This document shows positions 7,073-14,089 of a DNA stretch of 14,089 nucleotides, in pieces. The notes below the pieces were generated by a model. That model was not told where the DNA came from. It saw nothing but the letters and a program-made list of their open reading frames with translations, and made no database searches. A program made the translations under genes and the position numbers. The stretch spans positions 1 through 14,089 of the forward strand of contig CAZLPY010000021.1 in the NCBI GenBank assembly GCA_964561525.1. The letters run 5' to 3'. Origin of the DNA: CAZLPY01 sp964561525 (lineage in GTDB: Bacteria > Patescibacteriota > UBA1384 > CAJBMM01). The stretch's first letter is position 1. Every line of letters begins with the position of its first letter.

Positions 7073-7894
7073 TTACTTATAGTAAGCCTTTCCCGGCACT
7101 CGCATATCCACGTACTCATGTATTTGATCCTTAAACTGATCAAGCACCAATTTGGCCGCTTGCAATTGCACATCGCTACTGCGAGTTGAATCAAATAATA
7201 TCTTTGGACCAGATTTTGGCAGCGCAGTTACATCAAACGTCGTTTCACTAATTTCCAAGTGATCCAGCGGCAAGCCGACCACCTTTTCAAATTGATTTTG
7301 CAGTGCTTGAATAAAATGAACGAAGCCAGGCGTTACCACCGCTGCCCCAGGATTCGGCACAGCACCAACCGTATCTACCACTCGAGGTAAGTCAATTTGC
7401 AATGCGGCTTCCTCAATGACCGTTCCATCTGTACCAATCAAAAAATGACGATCTTGCACTTGCCAATCGATTCCTGGCTTCCGTTCTGCTACCACTACCC
7501 GAATAGTGTCGGGGATAATACGATATACGCCAACGTCAGCGATCAGTGGTGAAGCCTTTTTGATTCGTGCACTCGTTTGACGGGTCGGAAACAGCCACAA
7601 GTTTGATCGTCGCGGCACCTGATCAAGCACCAACTTTTCCGGTACGTTAGATAGCCCCTGCACCGCAATTGCCCGCACTGTAAACAACGGTGAATTGAGC
7701 AGCCACACCACGCTAGCGACAATCAGTGAAGCAAAAACGATGCGTAAAATCGGCCGCCACGGGAACATCTTACGTTCACGAATGCGCACGGTCCTGCCAG
7801 CAATTTTCGGCTGACGCCGAATCAGGCCTCCGGTGCGTGTGGTATGCTCCCGCTCAATCAGCGGTGTCCTGGTTTGAATAATTCGACGTTTCAT
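7073..7894 (-). CDS. ftsQ: Cell division protein FtsQ/DivIB
   Basis: FtsQ is a bitopic membrane protein that links early and late divisome components and recruits FtsB and FtsL. The 273 residues show a basic cytoplasmic tail (1-46), one membrane segment (~47-66), a POTRA domain (~69-138, beginning SPLFTVRAIAVQGL), and the FtsQ/DivIB beta domain (~140-265). It ends with YVDMRVPGKAYYK, very typical of the family. The usual order murC-murB-ftsQ supports the call. The ATG at 7894 is used, but no Shine-Dalgarno site precedes it: the upstream 40 bases are heptamer repeats. The next in-frame Met (residue 43) lies at the membrane segment and would remove the whole basic tail, so the longer form is preferred. 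Confidence 0.92.
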   Translation of the reverse strand: MKRRIIQTRTPLIEREHTTRTGGLIRRQPKIAGRTVRIRERKMFPWRPILRIVFASLIVASVVWLLNSPLFTVRAIAVQGLSNVPEKLVLDQVPRRSNLWLFPTRQTSARIKKASPLIADVGVYRIIPDTIRVVVAERKPGIDWQVQDRHFLIGTDGTVIEEAALQIDLPRVVDTVGAVPNPGAAVVTPGFVHFIQALQNQFEKVVGLPLDHLEISETTFDVTALPKSGPKILFDSTRSSDVQLQAAKLVLDQFKDQIHEYVDMRVPGKAYYK

Positions 7895-7897
7895 AAA

Positions 7898-7980
7898 AAC
7901 AATTAACAGTTAACAAAGAACAAGTAACAATAGTGCACACTACATCTTTCTGTTTTTTGTTCTTTGCTCACTGTTCCTTG
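7898..7980. repeat. Heptamer repeat element 2, inverted arms (unit like AACAAnn)
   Basis: The left part has five units of period 7, each starting AACA (7898-7932). The right part has four units ending in TG (7953-7980). The two are inverted relative to each other: 7905-7923 pairs with 7957-7975 at 17 of 19 positions, and a small inner palindrome TAGTGCACACTA lies in the loop. The right arm covers the last three codons and stop of murB; the left arm ends three bases before the ftsQ start codon. In mRNA this would form a hairpin between the two genes. Confidence 0.85.
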
Positions 7981-8963
7981 TCCTGCTCCGGCCAGACCCC
8001 TATATACTCCACTTCTTCGTGCAGAGGAATATCAAATTGCTCACGCACTTTAGCCTTAAGCTTAAGTGCTAATTGGCGGATGTCTCTAGCGCTCGCAGTG
8101 CCTTTGTTAATCATAAAATTGGCGTGTTGCCCAGATACGGCCGCCCCACCAATCGATGCTTTTTTTGCCCCAACTTGCTCCAGTAACCAACCAGCCGAAT
8201 CGTGATCGCGGCGTGTTTCTGGCTTGTAGTGCGATGATCCGCCCGGATTGCGAAAAAAACTGCCGGCACTGGCAACTCCTTTGGGTTGATTCAAATCCCA
8301 TCTTCCTTGCTTGAGCTCTTTCATCCGGGTCAAAATTTGCTCTTTAGGTTGACGACGCAACTGCATCGTAATGGTCAAAATAATCGGTTTATCGGCGCCT
8401 TTCCAGCTCTTCAATTTGCTATCACGGTAGCGATACTCCAGCCAATCAACCGGCACTTGTTCCATGCGAGCGTCCACTTCGCCGTGCGGGGGGAAAAGTA
8501 AGGTAATCGATTTGACTACCTCGCCCATGCTATGTCCCCAGGTTTCAGCGTTGTTATGCACCGCCCCGCCAATCGTACCGGGCAGGCCGAACCACCATTC
8601 TAAGCCACCTAATCCTCGTGTCGCGGCCTCAGTAATCAGCCGCGCATACACACAACCCGAGTCAACGATCACTTGGCTTTTTTCTGGAATAAACGAGATG
8701 TTGGTCGATCGATTAATGATGGCCAACCCCGGAAACCCAGCATCAGAGACGATAATGTTGCTACCACCAGCGATGATTACATAAGGAATTTTGTACCGAA
8801 AGCACAGCTGCAGCGCTTTGATAAAATCCTCAATCGTCGCTGCGACAAACACAAAATCAGCGACTCCGCCAACCCGCATGGTGGTGTAGTTCATCAACGG
8901 CTCATTTTCCTTTAAGGCCGTACCAAATTCTTTTTGTAATACCGCCGCTTGATCTTGATTCAT
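7968..8963 (-). CDS. murB: UDP-N-acetylenolpyruvoylglucosamine reductase MurB
   Basis: MurB reduces UDP-GlcNAc-enolpyruvate to UDP-MurNAc with NADPH and FAD, the second committed step of peptidoglycan synthesis in the cytoplasm. Visible are the FAD-binding part with IIAGGSNIIVSD (~64-75), GLPGTIGGAVHNNAE (~126-140), the YRYR motif (~177-180), the catalytic serine in AGSFFRNP (S235) and the C-terminal acid in LHEEVEYIG (E317). It is about 331 residues without the large insert of E. coli-type enzymes, so it fits the type II group. The ATG at 8963 is used; a GTG two codons upstream (8969) is possible. Neither has a Shine-Dalgarno site. The last codons lie in a heptamer repeat arm, giving the tail QDKEQ. 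Confidence 0.95.
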   Translation of the reverse strand: MNQDQAAVLQKEFGTALKENEPLMNYTTMRVGGVADFVFVAATIEDFIKALQLCFRYKIPYVIIAGGSNIIVSDAGFPGLAIINRSTNISFIPEKSQVIVDSGCVYARLITEAATRGLGGLEWWFGLPGTIGGAVHNNAETWGHSMGEVVKSITLLFPPHGEVDARMEQVPVDWLEYRYRDSKLKSWKGADKPIILTITMQLRRQPKEQILTRMKELKQGRWDLNQPKGVASAGSFFRNPGGSSHYKPETRRDHDSAGWLLEQVGAKKASIGGAAVSGQHANFMINKGTASARDIRQLALKLKAKVREQFDIPLHEEVEYIGVWPEQDKEQ

Positions 8964-9011
8964 ACGCACAGTATATCACGAATGCAGCTCAAGATATCCA
9001 CCTCACGTGAC

Positions 9012-10367
9012 TCAACCGCGCAATAGTAGTTTGCCTACTTTCCACACGTCCGTCGCGCCCATAGTTAGGATAAGCGTTTTTGGTTTTAGCTGCGTGCGCG
9101 CTTTCTCAGCGGCTATTTCATAGCTCCCTGCCACCTCGGCGAGACCACCTTTTGCCTGCACCGCAACAGCTAATTTTTCGCTGGTGGCACTCGCGACATC
9201 CGCGGGGTTCTCACGCCCTTCCACTTGATACACTGGCAACAATATCACCTGATCGGCTTTGCTTAAACTGGCCACTGTTTCGTCAAACAGATGCGCCAGC
9301 CGCCCTGCTTGATGCGGTTGATGAATCAGTAAAATTGAATATTTGGGAAACTTTTGTCGTGCTGCTTCAAGCGTAGCAGCGATCTCCGTGGGATGGTGAC
9401 CATAATCGTCATAGATCAATACGTCGTCAGCTAACTTCCCGACATACTCAAACCGTCGGGCTACTCCGGGAAAATCTGCCAGTGCCTCTATTCCTCTCTT
9501 AAACGGCACCCCCAAACGAGAACATACCGTAATCGCAGCCACAGCATTAAGCACATTAAACTGTCCCGGTATCTGCAACTGCAGTGGAATGTTAAGCGGC
9601 ATCAAGATTGCTTGCTCGGCCTTAAACGCAATCTGTAAATCAAGCCCAGTAGGGTCATCATTGAGTCCATACCACATAATTCGCCCGGCAAAATCAGCCG
9701 CTACCGATCTGATGCGCCGATCATTACCGTTGCCCACCAACGTATCTTCAATTTTGTCGATAAAACGCTTGAACCCAAGTTCGAGTGCGCTTTCTGTGGG
9801 GTAGGTATCGAAATGATCAGGCTCGATAGAGGTCACAACCGCGTGAGTCGGCTCATAATTGAGGAAACGCTCAGCGTATTCATCAGCTTCGATTACAAAC
9901 ACATCCCCCCCACCTACTAGCACACCGCCCCTCCAGGCGTGTACTGCGGCACCAAGCGCTACCGTTGGATGGTAACCTGCCTTTTGCAAAATCCAGCCAA
10001 CCATGGCAGTAGTAGTCGATTTACCGTGGGTACCGGCAATTGCCACGCGGGTTGTGGCGCGGTTAAAATAGCGAGCAGCCGCAACCGCAAAAGAAATTGT
10101 TGGAATGCCTAATGCGCGCGCCGCTTTTAGCTCAGCAAAGCCGGGCGATGTTTCGGTGATCGCTGCACTGTACCACACCTCACCGATCGCTGGATTAATC
10201 GCGGCTGCGTTATGCGGAATAGTGACCGAAACGCGGCTGCGTACAAGCACTGCAGTATTTTCGCTCTGTACGTGATCGGAGCCGCTCACCTGATGTCCTT
10301 CAGCACGCGCTAAAGCTACCAGATACTGTGCTGATGCTCCACCGATGCCGATCAGATAAATGTTCAT
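9012..10367 (-). CDS. murC: UDP-N-acetylmuramate-L-alanine ligase MurC
   Basis: MurC adds L-alanine to UDP-MurNAc, using ATP, as the first amino acid of the stem peptide. The 451 residues show the three Mur-ligase domains: an N-terminal UDP-binding fold beginning IYLIGIGG, the central ATPase with GTHGKSTTT at 112-120, EADEY at 160-164 and a conserved EPDHFD at 182-187, and the C-terminal domain with YDDYGHHPTEI at ~319-329, typical of MurC. The start ATG overlaps the murG stop by four bases (ATGA, 10364-10367), so the two are probably translationally coupled. About 48 bases separate its stop from murB. Confidence 0.96.
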   Translation of the reverse strand: MNIYLIGIGGASAQYLVALARAEGHQVSGSDHVQSENTAVLVRSRVSVTIPHNAAAINPAIGEVWYSAAITETSPGFAELKAARALGIPTISFAVAAARYFNRATTRVAIAGTHGKSTTTAMVGWILQKAGYHPTVALGAAVHAWRGGVLVGGGDVFVIEADEYAERFLNYEPTHAVVTSIEPDHFDTYPTESALELGFKRFIDKIEDTLVGNGNDRRIRSVAADFAGRIMWYGLNDDPTGLDLQIAFKAEQAILMPLNIPLQLQIPGQFNVLNAVAAITVCSRLGVPFKRGIEALADFPGVARRFEYVGKLADDVLIYDDYGHHPTEIAATLEAARQKFPKYSILLIHQPHQAGRLAHLFDETVASLSKADQVILLPVYQVEGRENPADVASATSEKLAVAVQAKGGLAEVAGSYEIAAEKARTQLKPKTLILTMGATDVWKVGKLLLRG

Positions 10368-11503
10368 CGTATGCGCTCTTTTCCGACCGCATCAACTATC
10401 TGGTCAACGATTCGTGCAGCCGCATTAGGGGGATTGATGGCGCCGATCGCTTTTTGTTGTGCAGCGAGTTCCTTACTGCCTATCATACGTTTCAACGCCT
10501 GGATCATTGCTCGCGGGGACAAATCAGATTGTGGCAACAACATACCTCCTCCGTGCTCAACTACATACTGAGCGTTCATTAATTGATGGTCGGACGCCGC
10601 ATGAGGTAGCGGCACTAATATCACCGGTACACGAAAGGCTGACAGATCGGCTATGGTATTAGCCCCAGCTCGCGCAATTGCAACAGTGGCTAAAGAGAGG
10701 GCACATGATAAGTCGTGCCGATTAAAATAGCCCGAAAACCGGTAACGCTTTTGCTCATTTGGCGGAAGTGACTGAAATAGTTGGTTTGCTTTGCTAGCGT
10801 GCGCTTTGCCAACGTGATGAATCACTTGATAGGTAGCGAGCAAGTCATGGATACCACCCCACGTTGCCTCATTTAAACTGACCGAGCCTTGGCTGCTGCC
10901 TAAAATAATGATAACCGGATCATCTCCAGAAAATCCAAACTGCTTTTGTGCTTCGCTGCGATCGCATTGTTTTAAATCAATCGCCACTGGATTGCCGGTA
11001 AATACCGATTTAGCGGTAAAGTGATGATTATAAAATGGCAATGGAAACCCAGTACAAAAACGAACGGCGATACGGCTTGCGATTATATTGGCCAGACCAA
11101 TCACCGTGTCAGATTCATGCGCAACAACTGGGATGCGTAAGGTAGCAGCAGCCAGTAGCGGCGGAACCGACACAAACCCTGCTTTGGAAAAAATCACATC
11201 GGGGCGCCTGCGCAGCAAAATCCACAAACATTGTACATATCCAATTGCTACTTTAATCATATCCACTAGGTTTGCCAGATCAAAATAGCGGCGCAACTTA
11301 CCGGCTGTAATGCCAATAAAATGGATGTGCAGCCTCTTCGCCGCATCAGCTTCTGGGCCACTTTCCTGCCCAATCCATGAAACTTCCGCAGTCGGCACCC
11401 GAGATCGCAATTCCTCAATCACCGCTACCACCGGCTCAACGTGGCCGCCGGTGCCGCCACCGGTCACGAATACCTTTAGATGTCCACGCTGTTTTTGCAT
11501 CAT
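10364..11503 (-). CDS. murG: Lipid II-forming GlcNAc transferase MurG
   Basis: MurG transfers GlcNAc from UDP-GlcNAc to lipid I at the inner face of the membrane, giving lipid II. Two Rossmann-like GT-B domains are visible: the glycine loop GGGTGGH at 15-21, the SKAGF and AHES segments near 106-131, then GSSQGS at 202-207 and the donor-binding ARAGANTIAD at 277-286. The length of 379 is slightly above the usual ~355. Two ATG codons stand in tandem; the first (11503) has GGAG ten bases upstream and is chosen. Its 3' end overlaps murC by ATGA. A heptamer hairpin separates it from ftsW, which may alter expression of the downstream part of the operon. Confidence 0.95.
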   Translation of the reverse strand: MMQKQRGHLKVFVTGGGTGGHVEPVVAVIEELRSRVPTAEVSWIGQESGPEADAAKRLHIHFIGITAGKLRRYFDLANLVDMIKVAIGYVQCLWILLRRRPDVIFSKAGFVSVPPLLAAATLRIPVVAHESDTVIGLANIIASRIAVRFCTGFPLPFYNHHFTAKSVFTGNPVAIDLKQCDRSEAQKQFGFSGDDPVIIILGSSQGSVSLNEATWGGIHDLLATYQVIHHVGKAHASKANQLFQSLPPNEQKRYRFSGYFNRHDLSCALSLATVAIARAGANTIADLSAFRVPVILVPLPHAASDHQLMNAQYVVEHGGGMLLPQSDLSPRAMIQALKRMIGSKELAAQQKAIGAINPPNAAARIVDQIVDAVGKERIR

Positions 11504-11534
11504 TTGCTATTTACTCCGGTAAGATCAAACGCTC

Positions 11535-11593
11535 AAGACTTAAGACCTAAGACTTAAGGGGGATTAATTTCTTATGTCTTACGTCTTAAGTCT
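11535..11593. repeat. Heptamer repeat element 3, long inverted repeat (unit AAGACTT)
   Basis: The left arm has units AAGACTT, AAGACCT, AAGACTT (11535-11555); the right arm has CTTATGT, CTTACGT, CTTAAGT (11571-11591). Positions 11536-11558 pair with 11571-11593 at 21 of 23 sites, with a 12-base loop. The right arm reaches into the ftsW stop codon; murG starts 32 bases beyond the left arm. It would fold into a strong hairpin in the ftsW-murG mRNA. Confidence 0.9.
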
Positions 11594-12704
11594 ACCGCTC
11601 CTCCACGTATCGTGACACGTTTAATAATATACCAACTGCGCAAAACGCCGCTACCAAAGCTGTTCGACCATAACTGATAAACGGAAGCGGTACGCCAGTT
11701 AATGGAATAATTGACACCATGGCAGCAATGTTAATCAGGCTTTGCGCCGCAAACCAGGTGGTGATGCCAACCGCGAGCAGCATCCCAAAAGAATCGGGTG
11801 CATACTTGGCGATGCGAAAACCGCGCACTGCAATAAACAAGTAAACTAATATCACAATCGAAGCCCGAATGAATCCTAGTTCCTCCACTATAACCGCGAA
11901 AATTGAATCGGTATGCGCCTCAGGCAAAAATCCTTTTTTTTGCGTTCCTTGCAAAAAGCCTTTACCCCATAACCCTCCAAGCCCAATCGCAATTTTGGAC
12001 TGATTGATGTGGTAGCCAGCACCCTGTAATGACTGATCAGGATTTAAAAAAGCGGTTAAGCGCTGCAGGCGAAACGGAGCAATTTTGATGGCCAAAGCCG
12101 CGACGGCGATCAGTGATGCCACGGTAATACCAAGATGCGACAGCCGCGCTCCGGACACAGCGTACATAGCAATGGCGATGGTAACCAGTACGCCGAGCGT
12201 ACCTAAATCTTTTTGCTGCAACATGAATGCACTCAGCAACGCTAAAATCCCTAAAAAAGGCAACAAACCGCGCTGCCATGATGCGATATCGCGATGATTA
12301 TCGCTAAACCAGCTCGCCAAAAACAAAATAACCGTTATTTTGACAAATTCAGACGGCTGAAATGACTGTCCGGCAACAGCGATCCAGCGATGCGCTCCGT
12401 TCACAGCTCCTTTTGACAGGAAGGTGATCGAGACCAGTAGCAGCAGACTAATCACCCCCCACCACCATCCAAATTTTTTATATCGGCGATAGTCTATCTG
12501 TTGCAAAACGACCCACGCAGTGATGCCGATCACAAATGAAACCAGTTGTAGCACTAGATAATGGGTTGAGTCGGCACTGTTTCCGGTGCGTTGTCGCGAC
12601 AGCTCCGATGAGGCCGAGTACAACATCAACAGGCCAAAAATCGACAGGCCAAAGATGGCAAGGGCGAGCGAAGAATCAATTTTGTGATAGTCGCGCAGCC
12701 TCAT
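11592..12704 (-). CDS. ftsW: Septal peptidoglycan glycosyltransferase FtsW (SEDS family)
   Basis: FtsW polymerises lipid II into septal glycan together with a class B PBP. The 370 residues are strongly hydrophobic, with about ten membrane segments. Family marks are HRWI (~105-108), QPSEF (116-120), QQKDLGT (~163-169), GLGGLWGKGF (241-250), the conserved acid in HTDSIFAVIVEELGF (D265 likely catalytic) and FISYG (342-346). The open frame extends 26 codons further upstream, but the ATG at 12704 is chosen: it overlaps the murD stop as ATGA, GGAGG lies ten bases upstream, and the protein then starts MRLRDYHK just before the first membrane segment. RodA is the alternative paralogue, but the murD-ftsW-murG context favours FtsW. 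Confidence 0.94.
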   Translation of the reverse strand: MRLRDYHKIDSSLALAIFGLSIFGLLMLYSASSELSRQRTGNSADSTHYLVLQLVSFVIGITAWVVLQQIDYRRYKKFGWWWGVISLLLLVSITFLSKGAVNGAHRWIAVAGQSFQPSEFVKITVILFLASWFSDNHRDIASWQRGLLPFLGILALLSAFMLQQKDLGTLGVLVTIAIAMYAVSGARLSHLGITVASLIAVAALAIKIAPFRLQRLTAFLNPDQSLQGAGYHINQSKIAIGLGGLWGKGFLQGTQKKGFLPEAHTDSIFAVIVEELGFIRASIVILVYLFIAVRGFRIAKYAPDSFGMLLAVGITTWFAAQSLINIAAMVSIIPLTGVPLPFISYGRTALVAAFCAVGILLNVSRYVEER

Positions 12705-14089
12705 ACTTTCAGTGCCTCCACCGCTTGCACAAACTGCTTCGCGCGGTCGGCAGCGTTCGCAAACATCCCAAAACTGGCACATCCGGGTGAAAACAAGATG
12801 ATGTCACCGGTCAGAGAGACCGATAATGCAGCGTCGATAATCTGCCCCATCGTATCACCACCAGTCTTCATCTGAGGCGGGTTCTGGCCTCCGAGACGGT
12901 GCACTATCTGCTCAATATCTGGACCAGTTTCGCCAATCTCCAGCAGCGCTTTCGGGTGAGTCGAGGCGATTGTATGCGCTAAATCTTCGTAGGAATAGCC
13001 TTTCGCACTCCCCCCAACAATCACCACAAGACGACCGTGCTCAGTTTGATAGTGTTGCAGCGCAGCTATAGTCGCATCTGGTGCGGTAGCGTACGAATCG
13101 TCGATCCAGGTCCGTCCCTGCATCACCCCGAGGTTTTGCAGACGGTGCGGCAACCCGGCAAAGGAGGCTGGCGCCTCGCTGGCCTGGTTATTAAGTAGTC
13201 CAAGCGATGCCACTACCGTAAGTGCGGCGGCTACATTGCTCCAGTTGTGTGTGCCTGGAATCTGCAAATCCGCCGTTGGCAGAAGCAAGTGTTCGCCATC
13301 GTCATCCCGGGCTTCGAACCACGTTTCACCGGCGATAGTTTTGACGTACACTCCAGGATCGACAAATTTGTGATTACTAAACCACCATGTCCCAGCCAAA
13401 CTACTGGCCGCAAGACCAGCTGCCGGCAATGAATCGGCCGAAAGCACTGCGATGTCACCAATTTTTTGATGGCGTACAATGGCCGCCTTTGCTGCGACGT
13501 ATTCGTCGAGCGTTTGATGATGATCCAAGTGCTCCGCCGTTATATCCATCACCACTGCAATGTGTGGACTTACACTGATGCCCTGCAGCTGAAAACTAGA
13601 GAGCTCAAGCACCACATATTCTTCAGCTTTCAGATCATCCAACCAGTTAATGATCGGCTCACCGATGTTGCCTCCGAGTCGCACTGTTTTACCGATTTTT
13701 TTCAAAATGTGTGCAATAAGTGCTGCCGTGGTGCTTTTGCCTTTGGTGCCCGTCACGCCGATCACCATAGCCGGGCACTGCTGTAAAAAAATCTCAGTTT
13801 GACTAGTCACAATCACACCGCGCTGTTTCGCCGCTTGAATCTCCGCCGTCAAATACGGTACCCCAGGACTACGGACGACCATGTCAAAACGGTCTAGCCC
13901 TTCTAGATAATCTTCCCCGCCCCTAAATTCGAATTTAGAATTTAGAATTTCGAATTTAGTATCTTTTGATAATTCTGCTTCAGATTTTTTATCGCGCAGC
14001 TCAACAACGCCACCATGCTTGGAGAGGAATTCCGCCATCGCCATACCCTCGACACCGGCTCCCAAAATAGCTATTTTTTTATTGGTGAA
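12701..14089 (-). CDS. murD: UDP-N-acetylmuramoylalanine-D-glutamate ligase MurD, start outside the window
   Basis: MurD adds D-glutamate to UDP-MurNAc-L-Ala, using ATP. The frame stays open to the right edge and reads FTNKKIAILGAGVEG, so the true start is a few codons outside; the TTG at 14065 falls within the first beta strand and is not the start. Counting from that TTG, the central ATPase motif GVTGTKGKSTT is 103-113, LELSSFQL is 153-160, the segment with the probable carbamylated lysine (AAKAAI) is ~191-196, and HRLQ is 307-310. The C-terminal motif, SKAT in E. coli, reads SYAT here (Y325). Residues 36-48, TKFEILNSKFEFR, are encoded by a heptamer repeat element inserted in frame in a loop of the UDP-binding domain. 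The stop overlaps ftsW by ATGA. Confidence 0.94.
   Translation of the reverse strand, partial: FTNKKIAILGAGVEGMAMAEFLSKHGGVVELRDKKSEAELSKDTKFEILNSKFEFRGGEDYLEGLDRFDMVVRSPGVPYLTAEIQAAKQRGVIVTSQTEIFLQQCPAMVIGVTGTKGKSTTAALIAHILKKIGKTVRLGGNIGEPIINWLDDLKAEEYVVLELSSFQLQGISVSPHIAVVMDITAEHLDHHQTLDEYVAAKAAIVRHQKIGDIAVLSADSLPAAGLAASSLAGTWWFSNHKFVDPGVYVKTIAGETWFEARDDDGEHLLLPTADLQIPGTHNWSNVAAALTVVASLGLLNNQASEAPASFAGLPHRLQNLGVMQGRTWIDDSYATAPDATIAALQHYQTEHGRLVVIVGGSAKGYSYEDLAHTIASTHPKALLEIGETGPDIEQIVHRLGGQNPPQMKTGGDTMGQIIDAALSVSLTGDIILFSPGCASFGMFANAADRAKQFVQAVEALKV
13923..13959. repeat. Heptamer repeat element 4 inside murD (unit AATTTAG)
   Basis: Units AATTTAG, AATTTAG, AATTTCG, AATTTAG run with exact period 7 from 13932 to 13959, after the perfect palindrome CTAAATTCGAATTTAG (13923-13938). 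The outer arms 13923-13933 and 13949-13959 are perfect 11-base inverted repeats. It lies in frame in murD and encodes the TKFEILNSKFEFR segment without breaking the gene. Confidence 0.9.

Noticed and set aside
7898..7980. CRISPR-like array
   Set aside because: Units are 7 bases with no spacers, and no cas genes are present.
8464..8784. Plus-strand open frame of 106 codons opposite murB
   Set aside because: Complementary shadow of the FAD-binding part of MurB; no independent support.
8971..8977. TATACT on the minus strand as a promoter before murB
   Set aside because: It is only a few bases from the murB start and lacks a -35 box; an internal or leaderless promoter is possible but not supported.
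10328..10582. Several plus-strand frames over the murG/murC junction
   Set aside because: They overlap both conserved genes in antisense and resemble no protein.
12705..12782. Longer N-terminus of FtsW starting at 12782
   Set aside because: It would overlap murD by 82 bases and add a Cys-rich tail absent from the family; the ATGA overlap and GGAGG site favour 12704.

Overview
The window is a bacterial cell-wall and cell-division region. Almost everything lies on the minus strand, so it reads from the right edge to the left. The minus-strand order is murD (cut by the right edge), ftsW, murG, murC, murB, ftsQ, recJ, an unrecognised membrane-anchored protein, radA, and a PIN-TRAM protein of the YacL type. 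One plus-strand gene, the C-terminal part of a class A penicillin-binding protein (PBP1A-like), enters from the left edge and converges on the PIN-TRAM gene. No tRNA, rRNA, CRISPR array, transposase or phage gene was seen.

Organism (inference, moderate confidence): a Candidate Phyla Radiation (Patescibacteria) member of moderate GC is the best guess. Reasons are the compact dcw cluster, the PBP with extracellular Ig/FN3-like tails, the radA/PIN-TRAM pair and the style of short tandem intergenic repeats. TGA is used as a stop (murD, murG, murC, murB), so this is not a lineage that has reassigned UGA. A Firmicutes-like relative cannot be excluded, because radA and yacL are also near each other in Bacilli.

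Layout: 7073-14089 is a dcw (division and cell wall) cluster making cytoplasmic precursor (MurC, MurB, MurD), lipid II (MurG), septal glycan polymerase (FtsW) and divisome scaffold (FtsQ). murD/ftsW and murG/murC overlap by ATGA, so translation is probably coupled. ftsA and ftsZ do not follow ftsQ; recJ does, after a likely terminator. 2021-6996 carries DNA maintenance genes (recJ, radA), the PIN-TRAM protein and the unknown surface protein. 1-1940 is the PBP that would cross-link the wall built from the precursors made by the dcw enzymes.

The most interesting non-gene signal is a set of four short elements with an exact 7-bp period, at about 7041-7072, 7898-7980, 11535-11593 and 13923-13959. 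Each has a different heptamer, but all fit a loose TTARNAN pattern, and three have arms in inverted orientation that can fold as hairpins. Three lie in gaps of the dcw cluster. The fourth lies in frame inside the murD coding sequence and adds a peptide of about 12 residues to a loop of the N-terminal domain. They look like one family of mobile or self-expanding palindromic mini-elements.
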